DNA from: Tessaracoccus sp. OH4464_COT-324 | Lineage (GTDB): Bacteria; Actinomycetota; Actinomycetes; Propionibacteriales; Propionibacteriaceae | Assembly: GCF_003932855.1 (NCBI RefSeq) | Contig: NZ_RQYZ01000013.1 | Span: forward strand, 1 to 64,000 | Length of the DNA stretch: 64,000 nt | Direction of reading: 5' to 3' | Part shown: positions 35,881 to 43,686 of the stretch, piece after piece | Numbering within the stretch: the first letter of the stretch is position 1 | How the letters are laid out: every line of letters starts with the position of its first letter | Program-made: the position numbers and the translations under genes | The notes under the pieces: generated by a model | Databases searched by the model: none | What the model was told of the DNA's origin: nothing | Seen by the model: the letters and a program-made list of their open reading frames with translations, nothing else

Positions 35881-36332
35881 GCGCGCTCCTGGCGGGCGTG
35901 GTGCTGCTGGCCGGCTGTTCCGGTGCCGTCACCGTTCCGCTCACGCCGCAGCAGATGAACGAGCGCTACGCGCCGATGGTGCAAAGCATCAAGGATGAGT
36001 TGACGAGCCGCTCGTCGATGTACACGTGGGGAGAGGTCCCGCAGGCACAGGCCTACAGGTCGGAAGGCAACTGCCGGGTGTCCATCTACTTCCTTGCTGA
36101 GAAGAACGATCAGTGGACCAGAGAGCACTGGATCCGTTGGGATGACGAGCTCCTGCAGCGGGTCAACGACATCGTCACGGCCTACGGCTTCGAGGCGCGG
36201 GACAGCATCGGCCATGTACCATCCCAGCTGGCGGCCTATCTCAACACGAACGCGGAGGGCGCGGAACTAATGGTGAGGCTGCAAACCTCGATCACCATCC
36301 GCGTCAACAGCCCGTCGTACTCCTGCGGCTAG
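35856..36332 (+). CDS. Lipoprotein of the calpain cassette
   Basis: A 158-residue lipoprotein: basic start, hydrophobic core and a good lipobox L-L-A-G-C with lipidated Cys21. The mature part has two further cysteines (C73 and C157) that could pair, and a helix-strand order similar to the preceding 119-residue protein. GTG 35856, with AAGGA eight bases upstream, lies inside the previous gene (25-base overlap). It would sit on the outer face of the membrane, where it could protect the producer from the secreted protease or assist its export. Its end overlaps the convergent nucleotidase gene by 29 bases. Confidence 0.75.
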   Translation: MDRRATKLSALLAGVVLLAGCSGAVTVPLTPQQMNERYAPMVQSIKDELTSRSSMYTWGEVPQAQAYRSEGNCRVSIYFLAEKNDQWTREHWIRWDDELLQRVNDIVTAYGFEARDSIGHVPSQLAAYLNTNAEGAELMVRLQTSITIRVNSPSYSCG

Positions 36333-37287
36333 GAAAGGGCTTTCCACGGAGGACGCGCCCCGGCACGACCTCCGTGGACAGGCTCTGAGCGTTGCGCACG
36401 CCGAAGGGCACATGCACCGCAGGCGTGCGCAACGCGTCGGCAGGCAGGTGGCTCAGCTGGTCGTCGAAGAACAGGTGCGGGCGGAGCAGGTTCAGCACCG
36501 GCGGCTTCGGCAGCCCGCCCAGGAAGAACGCGTCATCGACGCGCAGCCCCCAAGCGCGCAGACTGGCGAGCGCCCGCTCGTGCGCCGGGGCGCTGCGCGC
36601 GGTGACGATGGACACCCTAAGCCGACGCCGGTAGCCCGCGTCCTGCTCGGTCAGCTCGTCCTCCGCCCGCTGGATCTCGTTCAACCCAGCCAGGAAGGCC
36701 GCGAGCGGACCCCGCTCGTGCGCCACCTGGGCCAGCTCCCGCTCGTGGTTCTGGAACCCGACCAGCCCTTCGTCGGCGAATACCTGCTCCGCTGAGTCGT
36801 CGGCGAGCACCCCGTCGAAGTCGAAGGCGACGCGCAACTCGTCGCCTTCGTCGTCGAGGGTGCCGTGCAGCACCTGACCCGCCGGGCGACCCTCCTCGAT
36901 GGCGCGTGCCACGTCGTCGCCGTTGGCACTCAGGAACAGCGACATGCCGAGCGCATCCATGTAGCCGTAGGGGCTGCGACCCTCGCTGAACACGGCCCGG
37001 CTGATCGGCAGGCCGTGCGCCTCGATGGAACGCATCACCCGCAGTCCCGTTTCCGGGCTGTTGCGCGACAGCACCACCACGTCCACCTCGACGCCGGGCA
37101 CCTCGTTGAGCGAGAGCAGCCGCTCGGCAAACGCGAACGCGACGCCGGGGCGGAGGGTGTCGTCCAGGTGCTCGCGCTGATAGCTGAGGTAGGCGGCCTT
37201 GCCCCGCTCGCGGAAGACTCGGTCCGACTCGTCGAGCTGGAACAGCGCGCTGCTAGCCAGCCCCACCGTCAGCTTCGCCGACGCCAT
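36304..37287 (-). CDS. Cytosolic 5'-nucleotidase (cN-I type)
   Basis: A 327-residue member of the cytosolic 5'-nucleotidase 1A family, which releases phosphate from nucleoside monophosphates. Visible features are the N-terminal F-Q-L-D-E-S-D, V-V-V-L-S-R-N-S-P-E-T-G and the HAD-like F-D-F-D-G-V-L-A-D-D with acidic catalytic residues, then F-F-D-D-Q near the end. It lies directly downstream of, and overlaps by 35 bases, an AI-2E-family gene. No role in the flanking effector or glycan genes is apparent. Its C-terminal 29 bases overlap the lipoprotein gene from the other strand. Confidence 0.85.
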   Translation of the reverse strand: MASAKLTVGLASSALFQLDESDRVFRERGKAAYLSYQREHLDDTLRPGVAFAFAERLLSLNEVPGVEVDVVVLSRNSPETGLRVMRSIEAHGLPISRAVFSEGRSPYGYMDALGMSLFLSANGDDVARAIEEGRPAGQVLHGTLDDEGDELRVAFDFDGVLADDSAEQVFADEGLVGFQNHERELAQVAHERGPLAAFLAGLNEIQRAEDELTEQDAGYRRRLRVSIVTARSAPAHERALASLRAWGLRVDDAFFLGGLPKPPVLNLLRPHLFFDDQLSHLPADALRTPAVHVPFGVRNAQSLSTEVVPGRVLRGKPFPSRRSTTGC

Positions 37288-38371
37288 CTGCTCTCCCCTT
37301 CCTCGACTTGCTGGTGTGGCGGACCCGTTCGCTCATCAGCACCGCGAGCGGGCGCGTCGCCGGGATTTCGTTGAAGATGATCATGAGGATCGACGTGAGG
37401 GGAACCGCCAGGATCGCCCCGGTGATGCCCCAGATCGCCGACCAGAACGACAGCGCCACCAACACGACGAAGGCCGACTGGTTAACTTTGCGGCCCACCA
37501 TCGCCGGCTCCAGGAAGTTGCCGACGATCAGCTGCAGCACCTGCAGGCATGCGTAGAGTCCGATGGTCATCGGCCAGGAGCCGAACTGCACGATGCTGAG
37601 CGCCACCGGCAGGATCAGCGCGATGATCGAGCCGATGTAGGGGATGTAGTTCAGCAGCGCGATGACCAGAGCCCAGAACGCCGCATTGTCCAGGCCGAAG
37701 GCCAGCATGATGACATACGAGGCGAGGCCCAGGAGCGCGTTGACCAGCGTCTTGGTGGCCAGGTACTGGCCCACGCGCTCGTTGATGGCTCCGATGACCT
37801 GCTTGATCCGGCGCGCCTTCTCGGGCTCGGGGAAGGCCGCATCCAGTTTCTCGACGAACTCGTCGCGCTCGCTGAGCAGGAACGCGATGTAGATGATGAT
37901 GAGGAACAGCACCCCGCCGATGGAGCCGATCTGCCCGGCTGCCGAGGTGAGCCAGGCTTGGATGTTGATCCGGCCCACCACCTGCTGGCGGATGGTCTCC
38001 CAGTCGGGTACTCGTTCGAAGCCGACCATCCGGGCCACCTCGCCGATCAGCCGCTCCAGATTCACCTGGTAGTGCGGGGCCCGGGCGACCAGCTCCTGCA
38101 CTGTGACGGTGATGAGAGCGGCCAGCGCCGAGAGTACCGCGATCGCGGCCAGCACCAGGACCACCCGGCGCAGCCACAGCGGCAGGTGCCGCACCACGGG
38201 CGCCCGGCCCATCAGCTCGTCGACCGCGAACAGCAGGTAGGCGAAGAGCAGGGCGATCACGATGGGGATCAGCAAGTTCTGGCCCAGGTAGAGCAGCCAG
38301 CCCAGCAGGACCGCGAGGAAGGTGCCGAGCGTGATGTTGAGCAGCGTGTTCCTGCCGGACGCTTCCTTCAT
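37253..38371 (-). CDS. AI-2E family transporter
   Basis: A 372-residue membrane protein with the family's layout: two or three N-terminal helices, a hydrophilic middle (about 110-190) and four to five C-terminal helices with Y-I-P-Y-I-G-S-I-I-A-L-I-L-P. Members are variously reported to export autoinducer-2 or to move ions, and substrates cannot be assigned from sequence. ATG 38371 is preceded by AGGAG. It sits between the ATP-grasp gene and the nucleotidase gene on the minus strand and overlaps the latter, so it is probably part of that operon. Confidence 0.88.
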   Translation of the reverse strand: MKEASGRNTLLNITLGTFLAVLLGWLLYLGQNLLIPIVIALLFAYLLFAVDELMGRAPVVRHLPLWLRRVVLVLAAIAVLSALAALITVTVQELVARAPHYQVNLERLIGEVARMVGFERVPDWETIRQQVVGRINIQAWLTSAAGQIGSIGGVLFLIIIYIAFLLSERDEFVEKLDAAFPEPEKARRIKQVIGAINERVGQYLATKTLVNALLGLASYVIMLAFGLDNAAFWALVIALLNYIPYIGSIIALILPVALSIVQFGSWPMTIGLYACLQVLQLIVGNFLEPAMVGRKVNQSAFVVLVALSFWSAIWGITGAILAVPLTSILMIIFNEIPATRPLAVLMSERVRHTSKSRKGRADGVGEADGGAG

Positions 38372-38397
38372 CGGGGTCTCCTTTTGTCTGTTTCCGG

Positions 38398-39381
38398 TCA
38401 GCTCCTGGTGGCCAGCCCGTCGAACTTCTGCATGATGACGCCGTCGTAGCCGAGCATGGCCCAGTCCTCCTCGTAGGCGCCGATCTGCGGCTCGTTCGCT
38501 CGACCCTCAAGGTTGTTGAGCAGCATCGAGGGGAAGTCCACGCCGCACTCGTAGGCGTGCGGGTACACGCCGCCGAACCTGGGGTTGACCTCCAGGATCG
38601 ACCAGCCCTGCTCCGTCGAGAACAGGTCGATGTCGATCACGCCCCGGAAGCCGCAGCGCTTCGCGAAGTCCGCCACCAGTTCGAAAAGCGAATCGTCTTT
38701 GAACGACACCGACTTGTCGGCCGTTCCGGCGCGCATCCGCAGCTTCTTCTTGGCAAACATGGCCGCCACTTCGCCCGAGACCAGGTCGATGAAGACGTCA
38801 ACGTCCACCGGCTCGCCGGGCATGAACTCCTGAACGATCAGCCCCTCGTGCTGACGCATCTGGTCGCGCAGCTCGTCGAGGGTGTCCACCCGGGCGATTC
38901 CCGCGGAGGCGGAGCCCGTGCGCGACTTGACGAACAGCGGGAAGGCCGCCCGCCCGGCCGCGACGTCGGCCTCCACCGCGTCGAGCTCAATCCACGACCG
39001 CGGGGTGGGGAAGCCGTTGTCCTCCAGCCACTGGAACATCAACCACTTATCGAAGGCCCGCTCAACCACCTCGCTGGGGGAGATCATGACGCGCGCGCCG
39101 GTGGCTTCGATCTCCTCGACGTGGCGCGCCAGCAGGCTGAGTTCCGGGTCGAGGAGGCTGAGCACCAGGGAGACCTGTTCGTCGCGACAGATCCGGATGA
39201 TGGTCTCCAGGTAGTTGGGCGCGGTGATCAGCGGCACCACGTAGTGCTTGTCGGCGGCGTACAGCGCCGGGGCCAGCTCGCTGGCGTCGGTGGCGATGAC
39301 CTTCCCCCGGCCCGCGAGCGCCCGCTTGAAGTAGGTCACGGTCTGCACGCGGCTGCCCGCGGTAAGGATAAGGATGTTCAT
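38398..39381 (-). CDS. ATP-grasp ligase (carbamoyl-phosphate-synthase-like)
   Basis: A 327-residue protein starting with I-L-I-L-T-A-G-S-R-V and containing the ATP-grasp elements F-P-L-F-V-K-S-R-T-G-S-A-S-A-G-I, V-Q-E-F-M-P-G-E-P-V-D-V-D-V and the metal-binding I-L-E-V-N-P-R-F-G-G-V-Y. These enzymes join a carboxylate to an amine via acyl phosphate. ATG 39381 overlaps the stop of the decarboxylase-like gene (ATGA) and follows GAGGAC. Paired with a PLP decarboxylase and placed beside amino-sugar genes, it may attach an amino-acid-like group to a sugar, which is a guess. An out-of-place longer start upstream is rejected. Confidence 0.85.
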   Translation of the reverse strand: MNILILTAGSRVQTVTYFKRALAGRGKVIATDASELAPALYAADKHYVVPLITAPNYLETIIRICRDEQVSLVLSLLDPELSLLARHVEEIEATGARVMISPSEVVERAFDKWLMFQWLEDNGFPTPRSWIELDAVEADVAAGRAAFPLFVKSRTGSASAGIARVDTLDELRDQMRQHEGLIVQEFMPGEPVDVDVFIDLVSGEVAAMFAKKKLRMRAGTADKSVSFKDDSLFELVADFAKRCGFRGVIDIDLFSTEQGWSILEVNPRFGGVYPHAYECGVDFPSMLLNNLEGRANEPQIGAYEEDWAMLGYDGVIMQKFDGLATRS

Positions 39382-40574
39382 AGGTCCTCTTCGCTGTAGT
39401 GGTTGCCCGCCAGATAGTGCTCGACGCCCCAACGCTCCCGCACCAGCTGTACTCTGCCGTCGGTGCGGCGGGCGTAGACCCGGGGCAGGTACTGGATGAA
39501 GAGCGGGTTGAAGGTCATCGTGTAGGAGCCCACCTTGTGGTAGACCACCCGGTCTCCCTCTGCGAGCGCGGGGGCGTCTGTCAAGGTCATCAGCCGATCG
39601 TTGTCCAGGCAGGTGAAACCCGAGATGACCTGGGGAATGTCGGTAGGTTCGCCGTCGGTCAGCAACTCGTGCTCGTAGCCTGACTTGCGGAAGAACGTAT
39701 CCAGGTTGGTTCGTGATCCGTCGGTGACCACGATTGTGTGGTCCTGCACCGGTTTGACGTCAATCACGCTCGTGTGGAACTCGACGGGTACCGCGATCAG
39801 CGCCGCCCCCGGCTCGATGATCAGCGTGGTGCGGTCCGGGTTGACGTGATCCACCAGCTCTGCGCGGATGGTGGAGATGTACTCCTCCGGGCTCGGGAAC
39901 TGGTCGGAGTCCCCGCCGAAGAATCCCCCACCCAAATCGATCCAATCCAGTTCGAGTTTATGCCGCGAAATGATCCGGCAAGCAGTGCGGGCGGCCGAGA
40001 CGTAGGTGTCCAACGCGCGCGTCAGGCTGGTCACGTGGAGGTGCAGCCCGGCGACGCGTACCCCGGCCTCGCTCAGCTGGGCGAGCACGTCGTCGAGGTC
40101 GCCATTGTCGACGTGGAAACCGAACCGCAGCCCCTCCGCCCCGGAGGCAGTATGCCCCGGCGCGTCGCCGTCGACGTTCCAGTTGACCCGCACGCCAACG
40201 GTGTCCACCCGTCGCCCGCTGGCGGCACGCTCCAGCACCCAGCGCAGTTCGCGGCGGGAATCCAGGTTGACCACCGCGCCCGCGTCGAGCGCCTCATCGA
40301 CGAGGCGGCGCGACTTCGTCGGGCCGTTCACGACGATGCGCTCCGGATGGTGGCCCACAGCGACCGCCAGATCCCATTCCTCTTCGGAGACGATTTCGGC
40401 CGGCACGCCGTGCCTGCCCATCCAGGCCACTAGCCACGGCAGGGAGTTGGTCTTCACCGAGTAGCTGAGCACCGAGTTAGGCCAGGAGTCTGCCAGAGCC
40501 TGCTTGAAAGAGTGCACCTGTCCGAGCAGCGCGGCCTCATCCACCACGAATGCCGGTGTGGTTGTTGCTGTCAT
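39378..40574 (-). CDS. Fold-III PLP-dependent decarboxylase (LysA-like)
   Basis: A 398-residue relative of diaminopimelate and ornithine decarboxylases. The PLP lysine is in S-Y-S-V-K-T-N near residue 41, the phosphate loop in D-L-G-G-G-F, and the C-terminal beta-barrel carries the F-T-C-L-D-N-D motif where the catalytic Cys-Leu-Asp of the family is expected. It probably decarboxylates an amino acid or nucleotide-linked amino acid. The true lysine-pathway LysA would usually be elsewhere, so a special role with the coupled ATP-grasp enzyme is likely. ATG 40574 follows AAGGA. It is divergent from the wlb genes. Confidence 0.82.
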   Translation of the reverse strand: MTATTTPAFVVDEAALLGQVHSFKQALADSWPNSVLSYSVKTNSLPWLVAWMGRHGVPAEIVSEEEWDLAVAVGHHPERIVVNGPTKSRRLVDEALDAGAVVNLDSRRELRWVLERAASGRRVDTVGVRVNWNVDGDAPGHTASGAEGLRFGFHVDNGDLDDVLAQLSEAGVRVAGLHLHVTSLTRALDTYVSAARTACRIISRHKLELDWIDLGGGFFGGDSDQFPSPEEYISTIRAELVDHVNPDRTTLIIEPGAALIAVPVEFHTSVIDVKPVQDHTIVVTDGSRTNLDTFFRKSGYEHELLTDGEPTDIPQVISGFTCLDNDRLMTLTDAPALAEGDRVVYHKVGSYTMTFNPLFIQYLPRVYARRTDGRVQLVRERWGVEHYLAGNHYSEEDL

Positions 40575-40754
40575 CTCAATCCTTCTCGACGTCAGCTGTC
40601 ATCGTAGCTACGTACCCCAACCAGGAAAAAGCTGATGCCTCAACCAAGCAACAAACGGAACTTCGGACAACCGGCTCCAGTACGAATCTTCCCGCTGGGA
40701 GCATTAGACTGGCACTGCCCGCAGCCACGTGCGGGCACCCAGACAGGAGTATGC

Positions 40755-41360
40755 ATGGCAGAACCTCGAATCCTCCCCTCCGCAGACCTTGACGACGGCG
40801 TGTCCATCGGCGACGGGTCCTCGATCTGGCACCTGTCCCAGGTGCGCGGCGGGGCACAGTTGGGCGAGAACGTCATCGTCGGCCGCGGCGCCTACATCGG
40901 CACCGGCGTCAGCGTCGGCAACAACTGCAAAATCCAGAACTACGCGCTCGTCTACGAGCCCGCGGTACTGGAGGACGGCGTGTTTGTCGGCCCTGCGGCG
41001 GTGCTCACCAACGACACCTTCCCCCGCGCCATCAACCCGGACGGCACCATCAAGAGCGCCGACGACTGGGAGCCCATCGGCGTGACCCTCAAGCGCGGCT
41101 GCTCCGTCGGCGCACGGGCGGTGTGCGTGGCCCCCGTCACGATCGGCGAGTGGGCCACCGTCGCGGCCGGCTCCGTGGTAACGCGCGACGTGCCCGCCTA
41201 CGCGCTCGTCGCGGGCGTACCGGCGCGCCGAATCAAGTGGGTGGGCCGCTCCGGTTTCCCCCTGGAGCCCACCGGCGAGAACACCTTCGTAGATCCCAAG
41301 ACCGGCGACGAGTTTGAACAGGCCGGCGAGACCCTGCAGCTTGTAAAGGAAGCGAAATGA
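40755..41360 (+). CDS. wlbB: WlbB/WbpD-type UDP-aminosugar N-acetyltransferase
   Basis: A 201-residue left-handed beta-helix acetyltransferase with many hexapeptide repeats (I-G-D-G-S, V-R-G-G-A, I-V-G-R-G-A, V-G-A-R-A). It would acetylate the 3-amino group of UDP-GlcNAc3NA to give UDP-2,3-diacetamido-2,3-dideoxy-glucuronic acid. I-W-H-L-S-Q-V-R and N-Y-A-L-V-Y-E-P agree with WbpD/WlbB. ATG 40755 follows AGGAG at five bases, ahead of which TAGACT at 40705 could be the -10. It is the first gene of a coupled three-gene set with wlbC and wlbA. It might also serve as the missing PglD, though its pattern is closer to WlbB. Confidence 0.85.
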   Translation: MAEPRILPSADLDDGVSIGDGSSIWHLSQVRGGAQLGENVIVGRGAYIGTGVSVGNNCKIQNYALVYEPAVLEDGVFVGPAAVLTNDTFPRAINPDGTIKSADDWEPIGVTLKRGCSVGARAVCVAPVTIGEWATVAAGSVVTRDVPAYALVAGVPARRIKWVGRSGFPLEPTGENTFVDPKTGDEFEQAGETLQLVKEAK

Positions 41361-42448
41361 CCGAACCCTTCATTCCCCCGGCAAAGCCCATCATCGGCGA
41401 CGAGGAACGTGCCGCGGTGGACCGCGTGCTGCGCTCGGGCATGATCGCCCAGGGCCCGGAGGTGGCCGCATTCGAGACCGAGTTCGCCGAGCACTTCAAG
41501 CTTGGCCGCGCCTGCGTCGCGGTGAACTCGGGCACGTCCGGGCTGCACCTTGGGCTGCTCTCCAGCGGGATCGGCGCCGGCGATGAGGTCATCGTGCCGT
41601 CGTTCACGTTCGCCGCGACGGCGAACTCCGTCGCGCTGACGGGGGCCACCCCGGTGTTTGCCGACATCGCGCTCGACGACTTCACCCTGTGCCCGAAGGC
41701 CGTGGAGGCGGCGATCACTGAGCGCACCAAGGCGATCATGCCGGTGCACCTCTACGGGCACCCGGCGAAGATGGCCGAGTTGAAGGCTCTCGCGGACAGG
41801 CACGGCCTGCTGCTGTTCGAGGACGCCGCGCAGGCGCACGGCGCCTCGCTCGACGGCACCCCCGTCGGCGCCTTCGGCGAGTTTGCGATGTTCTCGCTGT
41901 ACCCCACCAAGAACATGACCTCCGGTGAGGGCGGGATGGTCTCGTGCGCCAACGAGACGATCGAACGCAACGTGCGCCTGTACCGCAACCAGGGCATGTT
42001 GCAGCAGTACCACAACGAGGTCGTGGGCCTGAATAACCGCATGACCGATATCCATGCCGCCATCGGCCGGGTGCAGCTCACGAAGGTGGACGGCTGGACG
42101 GCCCAGCGTCAGGCCAACGCGGCGTTCCTCTCGGAGAACCTCGACGGGGTGACCGTGCCGCACGTCGCCGACGGCGCGGTGCACGTCTACCACCAGTACA
42201 CGATCCGCGTCGCCGAGGATCGCGACGGCCTGGCGCGCGCCCTGAAGGAGGAGTACAACATCGGCTCGGGGATGTTCTACCCCGTGCCCAACCACCGGCT
42301 GAAGCCGTTCCAGGTGGATGTACACCTGGCCAACACCGAGCAGGCGGCGCTGGAGTGCCTGTCGCTGCCGGTGCACCCGTCGCTCAGCCAGGGAGATCTT
42401 GAGCGGATCGTGGCTGCGGTGAACGCGCTGGCGAAGGCAGGTGCGTGA
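41357..42448 (+). CDS. wlbC: WlbC/WbpE-type UDP-3-keto-sugar aminotransferase (DegT family)
   Basis: A 363-residue PLP aminotransferase that puts the 3-amino group on UDP-3-keto-GlcNAcA using glutamate. It shows N-S-G-T-S-G-L-H-L, E-D-A-A-Q-A-H-G-A and the PLP lysine in S-L-Y-P-T-K-N-M-T-S-G-E-G-G, the form typical of WbpE rather than the S-F-N-G-N-K form of the PglE-like protein at 31934. ATG 41357 overlaps the wlbB stop by four bases. The downstream gene encodes the oxidoreductase that should make its substrate. Confidence 0.9.
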   Translation: MTEPFIPPAKPIIGDEERAAVDRVLRSGMIAQGPEVAAFETEFAEHFKLGRACVAVNSGTSGLHLGLLSSGIGAGDEVIVPSFTFAATANSVALTGATPVFADIALDDFTLCPKAVEAAITERTKAIMPVHLYGHPAKMAELKALADRHGLLLFEDAAQAHGASLDGTPVGAFGEFAMFSLYPTKNMTSGEGGMVSCANETIERNVRLYRNQGMLQQYHNEVVGLNNRMTDIHAAIGRVQLTKVDGWTAQRQANAAFLSENLDGVTVPHVADGAVHVYHQYTIRVAEDRDGLARALKEEYNIGSGMFYPVPNHRLKPFQVDVHLANTEQAALECLSLPVHPSLSQGDLERIVAAVNALAKAGA

Positions 42449-42449
42449 C

Positions 42450-43433
42450 ATGCTGCGCGCTGGTCTGATCGGGTTGGGCATGATGGGCCGCCACCATGCC
42501 CGCAATCTGCGGGCCATCGACGGGGTTGATCTCGTCGCGGTGGCCGATCAGGTGGGCGACCCGCACGGCGTCGCCGGGGATCTGGAGGTGCTACCCAGCA
42601 TCGACGCGTTGATCGAGGCGGGGATTGATTACTGCGTCGTGGCCCTGCCCACGGAGTTCCATGAGGAGGCTGGGCTCAAGCTGGCCGCCGCCGGGGTGCA
42701 CGCTCTGATCGAGAAGCCGCTCGCGAAGACGACGGAGGCAGCCCGGTCGCTGGCCGAGGCGTTCTCGCGTGCGAACCTGGTGGGCGCCGTCGGCCACATC
42801 GAGCGCTATAACCCCGCACTTCAGCAGTTGCGTCGTCGGCTGGAGGCGGGCGAGCTGGGTGAGATCTACCAGATCACCACGCGTCGCCAGGGACCGTTCC
42901 CGAACCGGATCGCGGATGTCGGGGTGATCAAGGATCTGGCGTCGCACGACATTGATCTCACCGCTTGGGTGACCCAGCGGCGCTACGAGTTGGTGGCGGC
43001 GCGCTCAATGTTCAAGTCTGGCCGACAGTACGAGGACATGGTGTCCGCGACGTGCCAGTTGGAAGGCGGCCTGATGAGCAACCACCTAGTGAACTGGTTG
43101 ACGCCGACCAAGGAGCGCCTGACGATCGTCACGGGCGAGAAGGGCATGTTCGTGGCGGACACCCTGACAGCCGACCTGACCTTCTACTCCAACGGGTCGG
43201 TGAAGCAGACCTGGGAGGACCTCGCGCAGTTCCGCGGGGTGACGGAGGGCGAGGTGCTGCGGTTGGCGTTCGAGAAACCGGAGCCGCTGCGCACCGAGCA
43301 CGAGAACTTCCGCGACGCTGTGCTGGGCAAGTCTGCGGACATCGTGACCCTGGAGCAGGGCACGCGCGTCGTCGAGGTGTGCGAGGCGATGATTGAGTCG
43401 TCGAGGACGGGGCAATTCATCGACGTGCGCTAG
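42450..43433 (+). CDS. wlbA: WlbA/WbpB-type Gfo/Idh/MocA oxidoreductase
   Basis: A 327-residue NAD-dependent dehydrogenase expected to oxidise C3 of UDP-GlcNAc uronic acid. The Rossmann motif G-L-I-G-L-G-M-M-G-R-H-H is at the start. The family's E-K-P-L-A lysine is near residue 90, and the dehydrogenase domain has G-H-I-E-R-Y-N-P and H-D-I-D-L-T. ATG 42450 lies one base after the wlbC stop. GTG 42441 is possible but overlaps. With wlbB, wlbC and the dehydrogenase at 9524 the route from UDP-GlcNAc to UDP-GlcNAc3NAcA is complete in this window. A GC-rich hairpin closes the operon. Confidence 0.88.
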   Translation: MLRAGLIGLGMMGRHHARNLRAIDGVDLVAVADQVGDPHGVAGDLEVLPSIDALIEAGIDYCVVALPTEFHEEAGLKLAAAGVHALIEKPLAKTTEAARSLAEAFSRANLVGAVGHIERYNPALQQLRRRLEAGELGEIYQITTRRQGPFPNRIADVGVIKDLASHDIDLTAWVTQRRYELVAARSMFKSGRQYEDMVSATCQLEGGLMSNHLVNWLTPTKERLTIVTGEKGMFVADTLTADLTFYSNGSVKQTWEDLAQFRGVTEGEVLRLAFEKPEPLRTEHENFRDAVLGKSADIVTLEQGTRVVEVCEAMIESSRTGQFIDVR

Positions 43434-43456
43434 CTCACCCGATACCGGGAGCCTGA

Positions 43457-43486
43457 GGCGCCTCCTGCCGGCTGGCAGGAGGCGCC
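43457..43486 (+). terminator. Terminator hairpin of the wlb operon
   Basis: A perfect 13-bp stem (GGCGCCTCCTGCC and its complement) with loop GGCT, 24 bases after the wlbA stop. Only GTTG follows instead of a T-run, so it may need a factor. Confidence 0.65.
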
Positions 43487-43561
43487 GTTGCGTCTGTCGA
43501 GCGTTTTCCGAGGGCCATGCCGTCAAATATGCCTAATGAAGGTATCGGGTATTTGACTCGG

Positions 43562-43581
43562 GAGTACTCACCTAGGTACTC
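43562..43581. promoter_or_regulatory. Palindromic element upstream of the WhiB-like gene
   Basis: GAGTAC, eight bases, GTACTC, with CCTAGG inside. The ten bases ACCTAGGTAC recur in front of the esx pair at 62.3 kb. It lies in a 392-base gap (43434-43825) that is otherwise AT-richer than its surroundings and non-coding. Candidate operator, possibly for the WhiB-like protein itself. Confidence 0.5.
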
Positions 43582-43686
43582 ATACCCCTTTTGCGACGAC
43601 CCGGAGGCCGCCCATCATCATTTCCCCTTGTCAGAGCGATTTCTCGATTCGCCGAAGACGTCTGTTGTCTGATGATGTGAGTATTT

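Noticed and set aside
33700-36332. Mobile element or insertion sequence carrying the effector cassette
   Set aside because: I looked for transposase or integrase genes, direct repeats and terminal inverted repeats at the borders and saw none. Base composition is like the surroundings.
39378-40574. Assignment of the PLP decarboxylase as the lysine-pathway lysA
   Set aside because: It is coupled to an ATP-grasp gene inside a glycan locus and not to lysine or argS/hom genes as lysA often is in actinobacteria; the family match alone does not fix the substrate.
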